DNA of 64,000 nt. Origin: Liolophura sinensis. Taxonomy: Eukaryota > Mollusca > Polyplacophora > Chitonida > Chitonidae. The position numbers and the translations under genes are program-made. Positions 15,001 through 23,539 of this stretch are shown one piece after another (the stretch's first letter is position 1; every line of letters starts with the position of its first letter). The notes beneath the pieces were generated by a model, which worked only from the letters and a program-made list of their open reading frames with translations, had not been told where the DNA came from and did not search any database. The DNA is taken from contig NC_088295.1 of assembly GCF_032854445.1 (NCBI RefSeq), forward strand, positions 43,759,385-43,823,384. Direction: 5' to 3'.

Positions 15001-15369
15001 AGCAATAACTGCTCATTTGTACACAACACTATCAAACAAAATCAAAGCGTCTTTCCAAAAAAAAACTGAATAGTGGTTTACAATCAATTCATCTTGTGCA
15101 GGACAATCTACAAATTATACAAGATTTGGTTTTTGGATTGCCTGACAAAAATAAAAAAGAAACCCCAGAGAATTACTGTTGTGGGTTTGTGGCCCATGAT
15201 TATAAATTGCTCAAAGGTCACCATATTTTTTTACAGGACCAGTGTTGGAGTATTTTTCTGTGGCCCTAAAGTCCTGTCTAACACCTTACACACCATGTGT
15301 AACAAGTATTCATCTGCGGATCCCACAGGGGCGGCCACGCGCTTCTTTTACAACAAGGAAAACTTCTGA
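78..15369 (+). CDS. NOX2-like (CYBB family): NOX2-type NADPH oxidase (5' partial, 15 exons)
   Basis: Flavocytochrome that passes electrons from NADPH through FAD and two haems across the membrane to oxygen, giving superoxide. Exons read from frame, homology and GT-AG sites: 78-173, 1673-1783, 2533-2617, 3095-3267, 6235-6335, 6767-6847, 7695-7797, 8210-8302, 9012-9146, 10290-10411, 11253-11289, 11842-11924, 12531-12723, 14750-14874, 15237-15369. All phases close, giving 556 residues and a stop at 15367. Visible landmarks: the haem histidines of TM3 (TFHK plus a second His 14 residues on) and TM5 (THHLFVIFF plus LHG); the FAD motif HPFTLTS; the NADPH motifs GIGVTPFAS and FFCGP; and the NOX2-like C-terminus FFYNKENF. 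The extracellular loop carries likely N-glycosylation sites (NNT, NET). No EF-hands are seen in the window, so it is not NOX5-like. Only the short first coding exon (about 16 residues in the human protein) should lie upstream. Intron sizes are 37 to about 3000 bp. The assignment to the NOX1-4/NOX2 clade is firm; exact orthology is inferred. Confidence 0.93.
1319..1513. repeat. Dispersed repeat family D, copy 1 (NOX intron)
   Basis: About 190 bp sharing long near-identical blocks with 10931-11110 and 39493-39693, for example 'gcatattctgaaggcatt', a central block ending in 'aatccaacca', and a 3' block 'ctctttc.catgc'. It has no tRNA-like head, no ORF and no obvious terminal repeats. I do not recognise the family. 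Confidence 0.75.
2161..2247. repeat. Three perfect 29-bp tandem units
   Basis: Three identical head-to-tail copies of a 29-bp unit beginning tgatactgatgatatccta lie in the second NOX intron of the window. Identity between copies suggests a recent expansion. Confidence 0.95.
3385..3524 (+). mobile_element. SINE family A, 5'-truncated copy
   Basis: Contains the conserved core 'ggatggtcgtgggtttcccc', the block 'ccaccataatgctggctgct', the tail motif 'gtaagtgaaatattcttcag' and a terminal (aaat)n. The tRNA-derived head is missing. It lies in a NOX intron. Confidence 0.85.
3774..4022. repeat. 39-bp minisatellite
   Basis: About six imperfect units built on 'gggtgatctgtagcagaata' plus a segment ending 'ggggattggtgtgctgat'. 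One interval carries an extra partial unit. Because 39 is divisible by three, the minus strand stays open and gives a spurious repetitive reading frame (3588-4043). It lies in a NOX intron. Confidence 0.9.
5083..5150 (+). mobile_element. SINE family A, tail fragment
   Basis: A diverged fragment with 'cccaccataatgctggtcgt' and a decayed 'tgagtgcaatgttcttgagt' tail block. It lies in a NOX intron. Confidence 0.65.
7331..7590 (+). mobile_element. SINE family A, near full length
   Basis: It begins with a tRNA-like head ('tggcctggtggttagtg' as A box, 'tgagttcaagtgcg' as B box region). The family core, 'gccataatgctggctgccgt', the 'ataagtgaaatattcttgag' motif and an (aaat)n tail follow. It lies in a NOX intron about 100 bp upstream of exon 7695-7797. 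Confidence 0.88.
7846..7888 (-). mobile_element. SINE family A, tail fragment (inverted)
   Basis: The reverse complement shows the family tail: the 'attcttgagtatggcgtaaa' block followed by an A/T-rich end. It is the only part of the element present. Confidence 0.6.
9266..9450 (+). mobile_element. SINE family A, internally deleted copy
   Basis: The tRNA-like head ('gcctctatggccatgggtgtta', with B box 'gagttcaagtcc') is joined directly to 'ccattttataagtgaaatat' and the tail, so the central core is deleted. It lies in the NOX intron after exon 9012-9146. Confidence 0.85.
9460..9640 (+). mobile_element. SINE-like element, 'cccataaa' tail type (family E)
   Basis: Shares 'ggggcactctggtttactcc' and 'acccataaagccatcatcta' with related elements at 41303-41709 and 62005-62290, and ends in an A-rich stretch. 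The head is poorly preserved. Confidence 0.5.
9925..10092 (+). mobile_element. SINE family A, 5'-truncated, with 12-bp target duplication
   Basis: The core and tail of family A are flanked by perfect direct repeats 'taatcctgggca' at 9913-9924 and 10093-10104. These mark the exact insertion boundaries and show that the copy inserted already truncated at its 5' end, as expected for target-primed reverse transcription. Confidence 0.92.
10931..11110. repeat. Dispersed repeat family D, copy 2 (NOX intron)
   Basis: Matches 1319-1513 and 39493-39693 along most of its length, including 'agcatattctgaaggcattg', 'tttttgtgaagccctgaaac' and 'aaaggttgaggaattagggt'. Confidence 0.75.
12045..12134 (+). mobile_element. 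SINE family A, fragment
   Basis: A core fragment 'ggatggtcgtgggttttcgc' is joined by a deletion to 'aaaagtgaaatattcttgag' and the (aaat)n tail. It lies in the NOX intron after exon 11842-11924. Confidence 0.8.
12260..12371 (-). mobile_element. SINE family A, rearranged inverted copy
   Basis: The reverse complement carries the tail block ('aatgttcttgagtatggcgt') and then the tRNA-like head region ('gacccaggagccactcat'). The core between them is missing. It lies 125 bp downstream of the previous plus-strand fragment. Confidence 0.7.
12674..14227 (+). repeat. 74-bp tandem array carrying the NOX exon end and its splice donor (21 units)
   Basis: Unit starts ('gcttccttatctacaacat') recur at 12674, 12748, 12822 and so on to 14154. 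That is exactly 20 steps of 74 bp without indels, so 21 units. Each unit holds the 3'-terminal 50 bp of exon 12531-12723 (coding [15 protein letters not shown]), the donor 'caggtaagg' and about 24 bp of intron. The first unit is the real exon end; the other 20 are intronic. Degenerate remnants continue to about 14357. Splicing from the second donor would add 74 nt and hit a stop at 12772-12774, so only the first donor gives the family-conserved protein. Base variants (atca/g, gta/gtg, atc/atg) recur in blocks, suggesting multi-unit duplications. Confidence 0.97.
14228..14357 (+). repeat. Decayed edge of the 74-bp array
   Basis: Diverged, partly deleted versions of the unit ('gaccagaagctggaacaaag', 'gaccaaaggctggagcaaga', 'aacacttccttatg') follow the regular array before the unique intron resumes. 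Decayed edges with homogeneous interior units are typical of arrays kept similar by unequal exchange. Confidence 0.8.
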
Positions 15370-15409
15370 TTACCTCATAGATATGCCTGTTTTGGTTATA
15401 TTGGTTGTA

Positions 15410-15560
15410 TTGAAAAACATGTTTGTTATTTTGAAAAACTTCTATTAGGAGACTGTCTTCAAAAATAAACGTTTGTTATGTTGAAATTGAATTTCATTCT
15501 TTATTTGGAAACACATTTGTTGTATAGAAGAACGTTTTTATTATTTTGAAAAATATATTT
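15410..15560. repeat. Degenerate 'tttgttattttgaaaaa' repeats in the NOX 3' flank
   Basis: Several variants of 'tgtttgttattttgaaaaac' follow one another, spanning the likely NOX 3' UTR and its first AATAAA. Confidence 0.6.
15464..15469 (+). terminator. Candidate NOX polyadenylation signal
   Basis: An AATAAA hexamer lies 95 bp after the NOX stop codon, in an AT-rich flank with T-rich sequence downstream. Further AATAAA motifs (about 15680 and 18177) allow longer 3' UTRs. Cleavage sites cannot be seen in genomic sequence. Confidence 0.5.
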
Positions 15561-18500
15561 GTTACCCAACACTAAATGCATATTGCAGATGTGGGAACTG
15601 CATGTAGCAAGTGTTCTATGGGATTGTGATATAATCAGGCTTTTGTAATGAGACCCTAGAGAAGCTCCAAATCCAGACAATAAATCCCAGGTACATTTAT
15701 ACTACATTTACATACATCTTCTGAACATATTATTTTCCATTATATTATGACTGCCACACCTAATAGAGGGCAGTGGTTACTTTTCATTAACATCAGTGTG
15801 ACAGAGCAGATGCATATTAAACCTTGGTCTCAATGGAAAAGAGGACAAGCTAAAATTAACTCAATTTACACTAAGTGTACTGAATTCTCCTACAAGAATT
15901 CTGGTGCCAGTCATCCCAATAAATTAACAGAAATTGTTAGCAGGCCTAATTATGAGTTTTATTTGAAAAAGAAAGGCCATGCAGCAATCAAGTAATTTAT
16001 TTTATTGGTGTCTCAATCTTAAGATGTGTCTTATTTGTCTAGGTTATGATATATGACCCACCCTGAGAGATGTACACACTTGACACAAAGCTGGATTTCT
16101 AAATGATTATTAAATTATTATTATTAAAAATTAAATTATCATTAATTAAACCTTTTGGTAAGTTAGCGTATATTTCAGGCCTAACTGATGACTAAATCTA
16201 GCAGAGTTAAAATCAGCGGGATGATGTTGACATTAACTAAGCAATGTTTATTTTATAGTATATTTGTGTGCATTCTACTGGCAATACTTTTGCAATGAAA
16301 CAATGTGCCTTAATTTATCATTGTGCCATAACGTTGTGAATTTACCTACAAGCTGTGTTATATTTCCATGTGATCTTTGTATATAGAGTCTCTCATTAAC
16401 CACCAGCTGGAGATTAGAACATTATTTATACAGTCTTGTCTACAAAATGTAGATAAATACATGCGCAACTCACTATGTGTCTAAACATATTTAGATATGA
16501 AGAAGTTTTCTTTATGTTTTATGAGATGAGATTCTTGTGTTAATGGTACCAGTACTGAATGTTTTAAATGAATTGTGCTCCTTTGTTCATGCACATTAAC
16601 CATAGCTATTTTCACTTTTAGATTTAGCAGCAGAAGGATTTGTCAGTGATTGGCTGAGCTAGATAGGATATTGCCACTATGTGTCACAACTGAATGCACA
16701 CTTATAATATAATTTCTACCCTGCTGTAAGATACATCAGCTACTTGCTGTGGGTAGAAAAATCACAGATCTTGAGGTGCCAAAAAGGTGAATAACCTTCG
16801 TTCTCAGGCAGATGTGTCAGTTTTATTGGAAGGTTTTCACATCTTTTTTATGTAAAAGGTAACAGAGCACAATTTTTCAACCTTGTACAAAGAAATGTTG
16901 CATCACCAAAAGATCTGTACATTTAGAGACCTGCAGATGGAGGAATAGCTCAAGCCTTTGTGAATTGTCTCAGCACTGCAAGAAAGCTGCATTAAATGTA
17001 TACTGGTATTAGAATTCAATTCAGGAATTGCACTGAGTAGTTGGTATCCTATTTTTGAAATACCTGCAATTTTTTTTAGTTACAGCAAACTCTGTTGAGA
17101 TATAAAAAGAATTTAAAATGTGGTTTTCATAAAAAGTTAATTTTCCTAGAGCTCCTGTGTGAGATTTGTTTAGCATGGCTTGTATAAAAAAAAATCAAGG
17201 CACTTGATATTAATACATTATGTTGTATAATCATATACCTGAGATACTATTTATCATAAACATTCCTCCACTATAGAAAAGTCTACATACTGATGTGTTA
17301 TAAATGTTTGAATATGTTTAGGTAACATCAGCTTTATGTTAACATTTAGTTTATTTGTGCATGTATATGTTTACATATGAAGTTGAGATTTTTAGATGTC
17401 TACAAAACTACATTGTTTATCAAAGAACAGAAATAAAATGTTTATTCGTGATGTTTTAAAATGAATTTCCCATTATGTGACTGATAAAGTGTGATCAATT
17501 TTTGTGCAATGGGAAGTTTCCATTCAAATACTGAACCCAAGTTATGAAATACATTGTAGAACAAATTCTTATGTCCTGTGCCATGACACACCATATGTGC
17601 AACTCTGCTGCTCAGCAAAATCCAGGCACTGAGCATCAGTTCAGAAAATAATGTTTTTCCCCATATTTTGAGACTAGTTTGTGTAAAATACCAGGTCTTC
17701 AGTCCCAGAATACATGTTTGACTGAATAAATTTAGGGTTTAGAAAATGTAGGATTTCCCTTTTGAAGATTTTGAATTCCCTATGAATATATTTTTGACAT
17801 TCCTTGAATGTGTGATTTTCGTATGCTTTAATTGTGTGAAATTGATCTATTTACAATTTATATTTTATACTAAAAGTTTGAACAGACTTTCTTATGAAAT
17901 CTAGGTACAAAAACTGTATTTTTCATTAATAGCCGATTCTAAATTGCATGTTTTCAAGTGATTGCGGTGCTTTTGCAGCTAGTCTATTTTTCTTATTGTA
18001 AATCTTTCAAGGAAGAGTTCAATGAATCAAGCATATATGGATCTTGTACTTAGCAATATACCACCTCCTGTAACTCGGTGAAAACAGATTTTGAATTATA
18101 TATTAGCCTTCAAATGTGAGCTGAATGTTTATAGTTACTTCTTCAATTCTTCAAAATGTTCTATTTCTTTTGTGCAAATAAACCTTTCATTTTCATAAGA
18201 AGGAGTGTTAGTTATTTTTCTGTGCATAGTAAAATACCAATAGCATGGACCAAGTGGATGCTAAGTACTAGATGTGGATATAAACAAGCAGTTGCATTAA
18301 TTTGATGCACATTACCAGCAATTCAGATTACAGCTATACTGGTTACATGAACTCAATGTCAAACAGAAGTTTTTACCCTTCAGTTTTTGTCACAAAACCC
18401 TTGTGACATAGTGGCATGTTGGTTCAGTGACATTCTCTAGCTGATAATTTTCAAGATTTGTCTGCTTTTGTTGTTCATGGGGTCTTTTTGGCAATAAGTT

Positions 18501-18628
18501 GCAATAACATTGTTCTTGCATTGTCTTACATGAAGTTCTCCTCCTCCAGCCCACTCCCAGTATACATACACTTGTATATTACATGTGGAAGTGTTTGCAA
18601 ATTTATCAGTCTTGTCAAAGGTAAGTGG
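15561..18628. other. NOX to LSM10 intergenic region, AT-rich, no gene seen
   Basis: About 3 kb of unstructured AT-rich sequence. The longest plus-strand frame, at 15747-15995, has no recognisable domain and coding-unlike composition. Some of this may be an extended NOX 3' UTR, since AATAAA motifs occur as far as 18177. Confidence 0.6.
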
Positions 18629-18727
18629 TTTATTCCCGGCATTCCAGTTGACTCCGCCTATTATATACTGGCTGCCGTCGTTTTAGTGAAAAATTCTTGA
18701 GAATGGCATTCAACAACAATCAAAAAA
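18629..18727 (+). mobile_element. SINE family A-like tail, 'gaaaaattcttgag' subfamily
   Basis: Shows 'actggctgccgtcgttttag' followed by 'tgaaaaattcttgagaatgg' and 'cattcaacaacaatcaaaa'. The same variant tail is seen at 37437-37522 and 63834-63905, so it is a distinct subfamily. Confidence 0.65.
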
Positions 18728-18764
18728 AGATTGTATCCAGATCTTCCCCAAACACGACACACTG

Positions 18765-18860
18765 ATGATTCAGCCACTTGTGTAGCATCTCAGCGTTTGT
18801 GCTGCACACTGTAGGTCCAGGTTCAATCCTGAATAGCGTTAGGTGTAACATAAGAAATTG
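18765..18860 (+). mobile_element. tRNA-like SINE head
   Basis: A region with a consensus pol III B box (ggttcaatcc, about 18823-18832), preceded by an A-box-like stretch. There is no foldable mature tRNA with intact arms, so I call it a SINE head and not a tRNA gene. Confidence 0.45.
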
Positions 18861-19005
18861 TCTTCTTGTTATTTTCTTGCTTGGTACAGCACATTTAGGG
18901 ATAGCCTAAAAACTGGTTGAAATGGTGTTCAACATGGTGCCAACTTGGTGTGTTGTGTCTGTCATGGCGTTAGGTGAAGCTGACTTAGAAGATGAGTGAG
19001 GGAAT

Positions 19006-19317
19006 GAGTGCTTGGGGTTTATCATCATACTTTACAATTTTTCAGTCATATGATGACGAAGGAGTCCTTAGAGTGCATGTAATGTGCTTCCTTGTTGCAG
19101 GATGGATTTTCACCACTCTTTTATCTAGTGCTGCTTCACTGAGATGACTTACTGAAGGCAGGTAAACCGCCCAGCCTGAGCCATTATACTGATATGAATC
19201 AACCAGTCATTGCACTATCGTTATAAGTTACGTTTGACCAGACACAGGATTGACCCTGGATCTACCGCTCCCGACGTGGGCCCTCTACCAACCATGGTAT
19301 TGGGGCTGGTAAGAAGT
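19006..19317 (-). mobile_element. SINE family B, near full length (inverted)
   Basis: Matches the full-length family B copy at 38124-38490: tail 'cttggggtttatcatcatac', 'tttttcagtcatatgatgac', 'ctcttttatctagtgctgct', then a tRNA-like head near 19250-19317. It is oriented tail-left. Confidence 0.8.
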
Positions 19318-19399
19318 TAGAACAAAATTACAGGAAGCAGGGAAGTCCTGATGTGATGCCTTCAAATGTGTACATTTGTAATAAATGGAAGATTTACTA

Positions 19400-19475
19400 T
19401 GTCGGTCACACCAGAACTTGAACTCAGACCTTCATATCTGAAGTTCAGCACTGTAACTGAGCGAAAGGTTACACT
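19400..19475 (-). mobile_element. tRNA-like SINE head (inverted)
   Basis: The reverse complement reads 'ctttcgctcagttacagtgc' (A-box region) and 'tgagttcaagttctgg' (B-box region). A related fragment in the same orientation lies at 19935-20010. Confidence 0.5.
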
Positions 19476-19565
19476 TCTCCCCACTGAAATCCTTTCATCT
19501 CCTGAGACACACCAGTTTTCAGGCCCAGAGCCTGTAATTAAACATGATGTTTGTTCCCTTGGTAC

Positions 19566-19905
19566 CAAATGGCCCCCATAGCACAGCTGGTAAAACATTC
19601 GCTTCCGGAGCAATAGATCCAGGGTCAATCATGGGTCAGTTCACGCCTAAGACTTTAAAAAGAGGAAGTTAACTGTAGCTTCCTCACTTGGCATTCAGCA
19701 TTAAGGAGATAGTGCAATGACTGATTAACTCATATCAGTATAATGGCTCAGGTGGGGCGGCTTACTTGCCTTCGGAACTTGCAAGTTCTTGCGTTACTTG
19801 CAACAAGGAGGTACATTACACATACATGCATTCTAATGACTCCATCATCATATGACTGAAAAAGTGTTCAGTGACATGTTAAACCCCAAGTACTCACTAA
19901 CTCCC
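19566..19905 (+). mobile_element. SINE family B, near full length
   Basis: It starts with 'ggcccccatagcacagctgg', followed by a B-box-like 'gggtcaatcatggg', the family body ('ataatggctcaggtggggcg', 'gcttacttgccttcgg') and the tail 'aaaccccaagtactcac'. It lies head-to-head with the minus-strand copy at 19006-19317. Confidence 0.8.
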
Positions 19906-20132
19906 TCCCTTGGTACTAGTGCAATATTTGGAGAATTTTCTACCTGGGTCAACACCAGGATTTGAACTCAGACATGCATAGCTGAAGTTCAGTGCTACTC
20001 AATTTACACAAGTTCTTGCTAGTACCATCACTGGAAAGTTGTTCCCTGTGTCATCTGTCGGAAATGACAACCTACCCAGTTACTGTGTAGCCTACGCAAA
20101 CAACATGGTGACTAGTCCATGAGTTTGCAGTC

Positions 20133-20397
20133 AGAGGTCTCCGTAGCTCAGTTGGTTAGCGTGCTAGCACAGCATGATGACCCAGGAGCCTCTCACCAAT
20201 GCGGTTGCCGTGAGCTCAAGTCCAACTCATGCTGGCTTCGTCTCCGGCTGTATGTGGGAAGGTGTGGCAGCCACCTGTGGATGGTCAGGGGGTTATTCCG
20301 GGGCTCTGCCCAGTTTTCTTCCATCATAATGCTGGCCACCGTCATATAAGTGAAATTTTCTTGAGTGTGGCGTAAAACACCAATCAAATAAATAAAG
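20133..20397 (+). mobile_element. SINE family A, full length
   Basis: Complete layout: a tRNA-derived head ('ggtctccgtagctcagttgg' with an A box, and B-box region 'gagctcaagtcc'), core, 'ccatcataatgctggccacc', tail motif and (aaat)n. It is flanked by short direct repeats 'ttgcagtc' at 20125-20132 and 20398-20405, the likely target duplication. Confidence 0.92.
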
Positions 20398-20544
20398 TTG
20401 CAGTCTAGGCATGAAAAGTACCATCAGTGATGTGTTCTTTATGTTGTACATGCAGGTATAAATACATTTACAACATAACCCTCACTGCGACAGATAACAC
20501 TAAGAACAATTGTGTGACAAAATAAAACTTACCGAAACAAAAGA

Positions 20545-20550
20545 TTTATT
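20545..20550 (-). terminator. Candidate LSM10 polyadenylation signal
   Basis: TTTATT on the plus strand is AATAAA on the minus strand, about 320 nt beyond the LSM10 stop codon. It is the first such hexamer I see downstream of that gene. Confidence 0.45.
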
Positions 20551-20663
20551 TTGAGTGAAGACTTACGCCATGTTAATCATTAATGAGCTACAAATTTAAA
20601 ATCTCATAGTTCAGCATTTAGTTGGTAACAAGCACATCTTAGAAGATGAACTCCTTGTTAAAT

Positions 20664-20790
20664 TTCAGTCACATCCCAGGATTTTCTAGTGAACTGCTTG
20701 CCATAATTAGAAATAACCTGTTTTTGTCTATTCTCTACTTTTTTCTAGGCAGCTTAAGCTCTCAGATCAAGTTCTTTCTTGCTTTAAGAT
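20664..20790 (-). pseudogene. Decayed partial duplicate of the LSM10 3' coding end
   Basis: Read on the minus strand, this segment resembles LSM10 residues 116-149. KKELDLRA is followed by a stop, AA, another stop, then KKVENRQKQ, against KKEHDLRVAAAQKKIERRQKQ in the intact gene. Nucleotide similarity runs for about 110 bp (shared 'gaactgcttgcc/gactgcttagc', 'tctctacttttttct/tctctattttctttt', 'ctcagatcaagttctttctt/ctcagatcatgttctttctt'). It lies about 90 bp downstream of the LSM10 stop, so it may be transcribed as 3' UTR. Confidence 0.75.
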
Positions 20791-20866
20791 GTTTTGGATC
20801 AACACACAACAGAAAGGCAGCATATCAAAGAAGATGTCGCCAAACATGCCAAATTTCAACAGCAGT

Positions 20867-21316
20867 TCAGGTTTTACTGGTAGACTGCTTAGCTTCCTTC
20901 TGAGCCAGTTGCTTTTGTCTCCTCTCTATTTTCTTTTGGGCAGCTGCAACTCTCAGATCATGTTCTTTCTTCAGCTGTTCCATGGCTCGTTTTTCACGGT
21001 TACAGTTATACTCTATCGTCCGCCTGATGTTGATATGGTCTGGTATATGGATATATCTTACGTTAGATCCGTGAACAAAAAAGTCTGAGAATCTCATACA
21101 TCTGCCATCTGGCATTTTCAATGTCACATTTCTCATTGTCACACACATGAAGGCATCAACATGTTCCACTCTGCCTGTGACAGCATTCTCATTTCTCAAT
21201 TCCACAGTGGTCACTGTGTCATGTAAGCCCTGGAGAAGACAGATAAGACTTTGCTTTGACAAAGCCTTTTCTCTTGGGGCAATGATGGGCCTGTATACTG
21301 TGTCAGACTGGGACAT
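20867..21316 (-). CDS. LSM10: LSM10, U7 snRNP Sm-like protein
   Basis: Intact single-exon frame of 149 residues. In animals LSM10 and LSM11 replace SmD1 and SmD2 in the Sm ring of the U7 snRNP, which cleaves replication-dependent histone pre-mRNAs in the nucleus. The Sm fold is visible: Sm1 around residues 20-60 (LICLLQGLHDTVTTVELRNE, VDAFM) and Sm2 around 80-92 (FVHGSNVRYIHIP). The RYIHIPD stretch closely follows vertebrate LSM10 and differs from SmD1. Residues about 105-149 form a K/R/E/Q/A-rich tail, predicted helical, longer than in the human protein (123 aa total). The ATG at 21316 is preceded by a good acceptor ('cattttccttccag', ending at 21332), so the exon starts at 21331 with 15 nt of 5' UTR and a non-coding first exon lies upstream. 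It is convergent with NOX and divergent from FANCG. Confidence 0.92.
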   Translation of the reverse strand: MSQSDTVYRPIIAPREKALSKQSLICLLQGLHDTVTTVELRNENAVTGRVEHVDAFMCVTMRNVTLKMPDGRCMRFSDFFVHGSNVRYIHIPDHINIRRTIEYNCNREKRAMEQLKKEHDLRVAAAQKKIERRQKQLAQKEAKQSTSKT

Positions 21317-21714
21317 TTTGATACCTCTTCACTGGAAGGAAAATGAAAAGGGATTATCACTACAAAAGAAACATACACTAGACATATTAAGTGATTCAGC
21401 GCTTGATTTGCAAGATTTCAGAGTAAGTCTTTTGAATGATTTGCACGTTGTAACTTGGTTTGGCAAACTGCGTTCATAGCAAGATTTCACAACAAACATT
21501 CATTCAGCAGTTTACCCAATTGATCTTCATATCCATACTCCAGAATTTTACCCCAAAATTACCTTTCAATTGGAAAACAATATACATGGCAGAACACAGA
21601 CCTGTTTAAAAATCAGAATAAGTTAACAAATTAGATGGTATAGACCTTTCATGAGAAAAGTTAAGTTTATATGTGGAGAAAACCCTGTTACCATCCTATG
21701 AATTGAATATGTAT

Positions 21715-22048
21715 GTATGCTTGGAGTTTTATGTTATACTTAGCAATTTTCCAATCACACAACAACCAAGATTCATTAGGTGTGTGTAAATATACTGTGT
21801 CTTCTTGTGGCAGGGCAAGTTCTACCACCACTGAACTATCATGGCAAAGAAACCAGACATGACACCACACTCAGTCACATTATATTGACACCAGCCCAAC
21901 CAGTCCTGTTTCTTTGCTCTAGCCTGTTAATACTGAGCGCCACGTGAGGCAGCAACAAGTACGCTTTGTCTTTGGTATGACACCACCCGCGTCTGATCCC
22001 AGGTCTCCCAACTTTCAGATGGATGTTATAACCATTACAACACTGAAG
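21715..22048 (-). mobile_element. SINE-like family C
   Basis: Matches 41711-42001 over most of its length ('cttcttgtggcagggcaagt', 'gaaaccagacatgacaccac', 'cgtgaggcagcaacaagtac', 'ctttggtatgaca'). The right end, read on the minus strand, looks tRNA-derived, so the element is oriented right to left. Confidence 0.75.
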
Positions 22049-22717
22049 ACCAACATTTTAAATTGATCACGTTCCATTTGCCTATAATAAAAATAATGCT
22101 TGAACTGATTTATTCTGCACTGTCCCTGTGTGGTTCAAATAAGCTTTTTATTGCAAGCATATTCAATGGCTCCTAATTAAAAATGCATTAGTTGCCTGCA
22201 TATCAGTTTCAAACCTACCACTTGATCCATTTTGTGATTGGGGCAACTGCTGTGCTGATCATCGAGGCTATGCAAAAACAGGCTTAATGTTCTATCAACA
22301 CTTTCTGATATGATATTTATGGGTTACAACAGCGATCTGCACAAAGTGTGATTATGGAGCGGGCTTCTCCAGTTTTTCTGCTTCACATGGAACACAGTTG
22401 CAGGTGCAGATGTGAACTTCACCTCTAAAGTTTGAGGTAGCATTTGCAACAATGGTATGTTCGTTAGTTTAGTACTAACTGTTAGAGCATTCGTGGCTAT
22501 ATACTCTTTACCATAAACGTGAGGAGTAGTCCCCCGTGTTATTAATTAATGAAGGGAAAATAAATGGTTCACAGTTCGAATTCTTGCAATTGCAAGAAAA
22601 GAGATTCATCGAAACACTATTATGCTTTAAACTGAAGGAGCTAACCCATTAATCATTAACGCAAAGCACTGTGTATAAGGTCTACTGCAAAGTTACCAGC
22701 TCTCCAACATAGAACGG

Positions 22718-22851
22718 GTCTGGTTCGAGTACACTGACTGTTGGTTGAGGTATATTTGGATATGCCATATTCAGGTAGGTTGAGAAGCCATAAACGTGAC
22801 CTATCCAAATATTTCTTATTTACCGGAACAGTCGGTGTACTCGGACTATTC
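22718..22851. repeat. Short imperfect inverted repeat
   Basis: The left arm (22718-22763, 'tctggttcgagtacactgac' to 'atttggatatg') is the imperfect reverse complement of the right arm (22799-22851, 'cctatccaaatatttc' to 'cagtcggtgtactcggacta'), with a loop of about 35 bp. It could be a small foldback element or the stem of an unknown RNA. Confidence 0.65.
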
Positions 22852-23329
22852 GGGGCCCATATATCGTTGCAAAACAAACAACGTAAACCGTGGATTTCAT
22901 GAACAGAATCCAATAATCCAAGAAAAGTAAGTCATTTTTTATTCCCCTTAAAGAATGGCTCAATGTGCACGAAGAAAAATCAATTCACCGGAAAATTAAG
23001 TCAGAAACAGCTTACATTTCATGTGCAGTGTGTCCCTACATTTCATGTGCATTTGTGCATTGTATCCTTGCAACAACAACGTTACTACAACTGATTTATT
23101 AATGTCCCACAGAGTTGATTAACAGTCTCCAGCGTATTTTGGAGTGTGGAAAATAATAGCACTGATGGTATTTGATTTGCAATAACTAATTTTAACACTT
23201 ACACTTACAATAACACTTACAGACAGTTATACTTTCTTTGATAATGTTTTTATTAGCTGAGGGGGCCCAATAAGAGTGCGCCAAAAGTTGAAAGTCGGAA
23301 TGTCCATAAAAGCATGTTCTTCCACATTC

Positions 23330-23521
23330 CAACAGTGCTAAAGGTAGGTGTCCAGGGACAGAGTGCTAAGTTTCCAAAGACAGAATGCTGCATGTTTTGT
23401 AGGTGTTCAGAGTCAGACAGGTCTAGGTGTCCACTGACAGAATGCTCGGTGTCCAGAGACAGAGCGCTAGGTGTCAAGAGGCAGAGTGTTACAGTGTAGT
23501 GTCCAGTTACAGAGTGCTACG
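23330..23521. repeat. Degenerate minisatellite, 'ggtgtccagagacagagtgcta'
   Basis: Seven or so diverged units of about 22-26 bp built on 'aggtgtccagggacagagtg', just left of the foldback element. Confidence 0.7.
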
Positions 23522-23539
23522 TAAGCAGGGACAGTTTTA

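Noticed and set aside
15747-15995. 82-codon plus-strand frame downstream of NOX
   Set aside because: No recognisable domain and AT-rich codon use; most likely chance within the 3' flank.
20646-21088. Plus-strand frames of 85 and 99 codons over the LSM10 locus
   Set aside because: They are antisense shadows of LSM10 and of its decayed duplicate.
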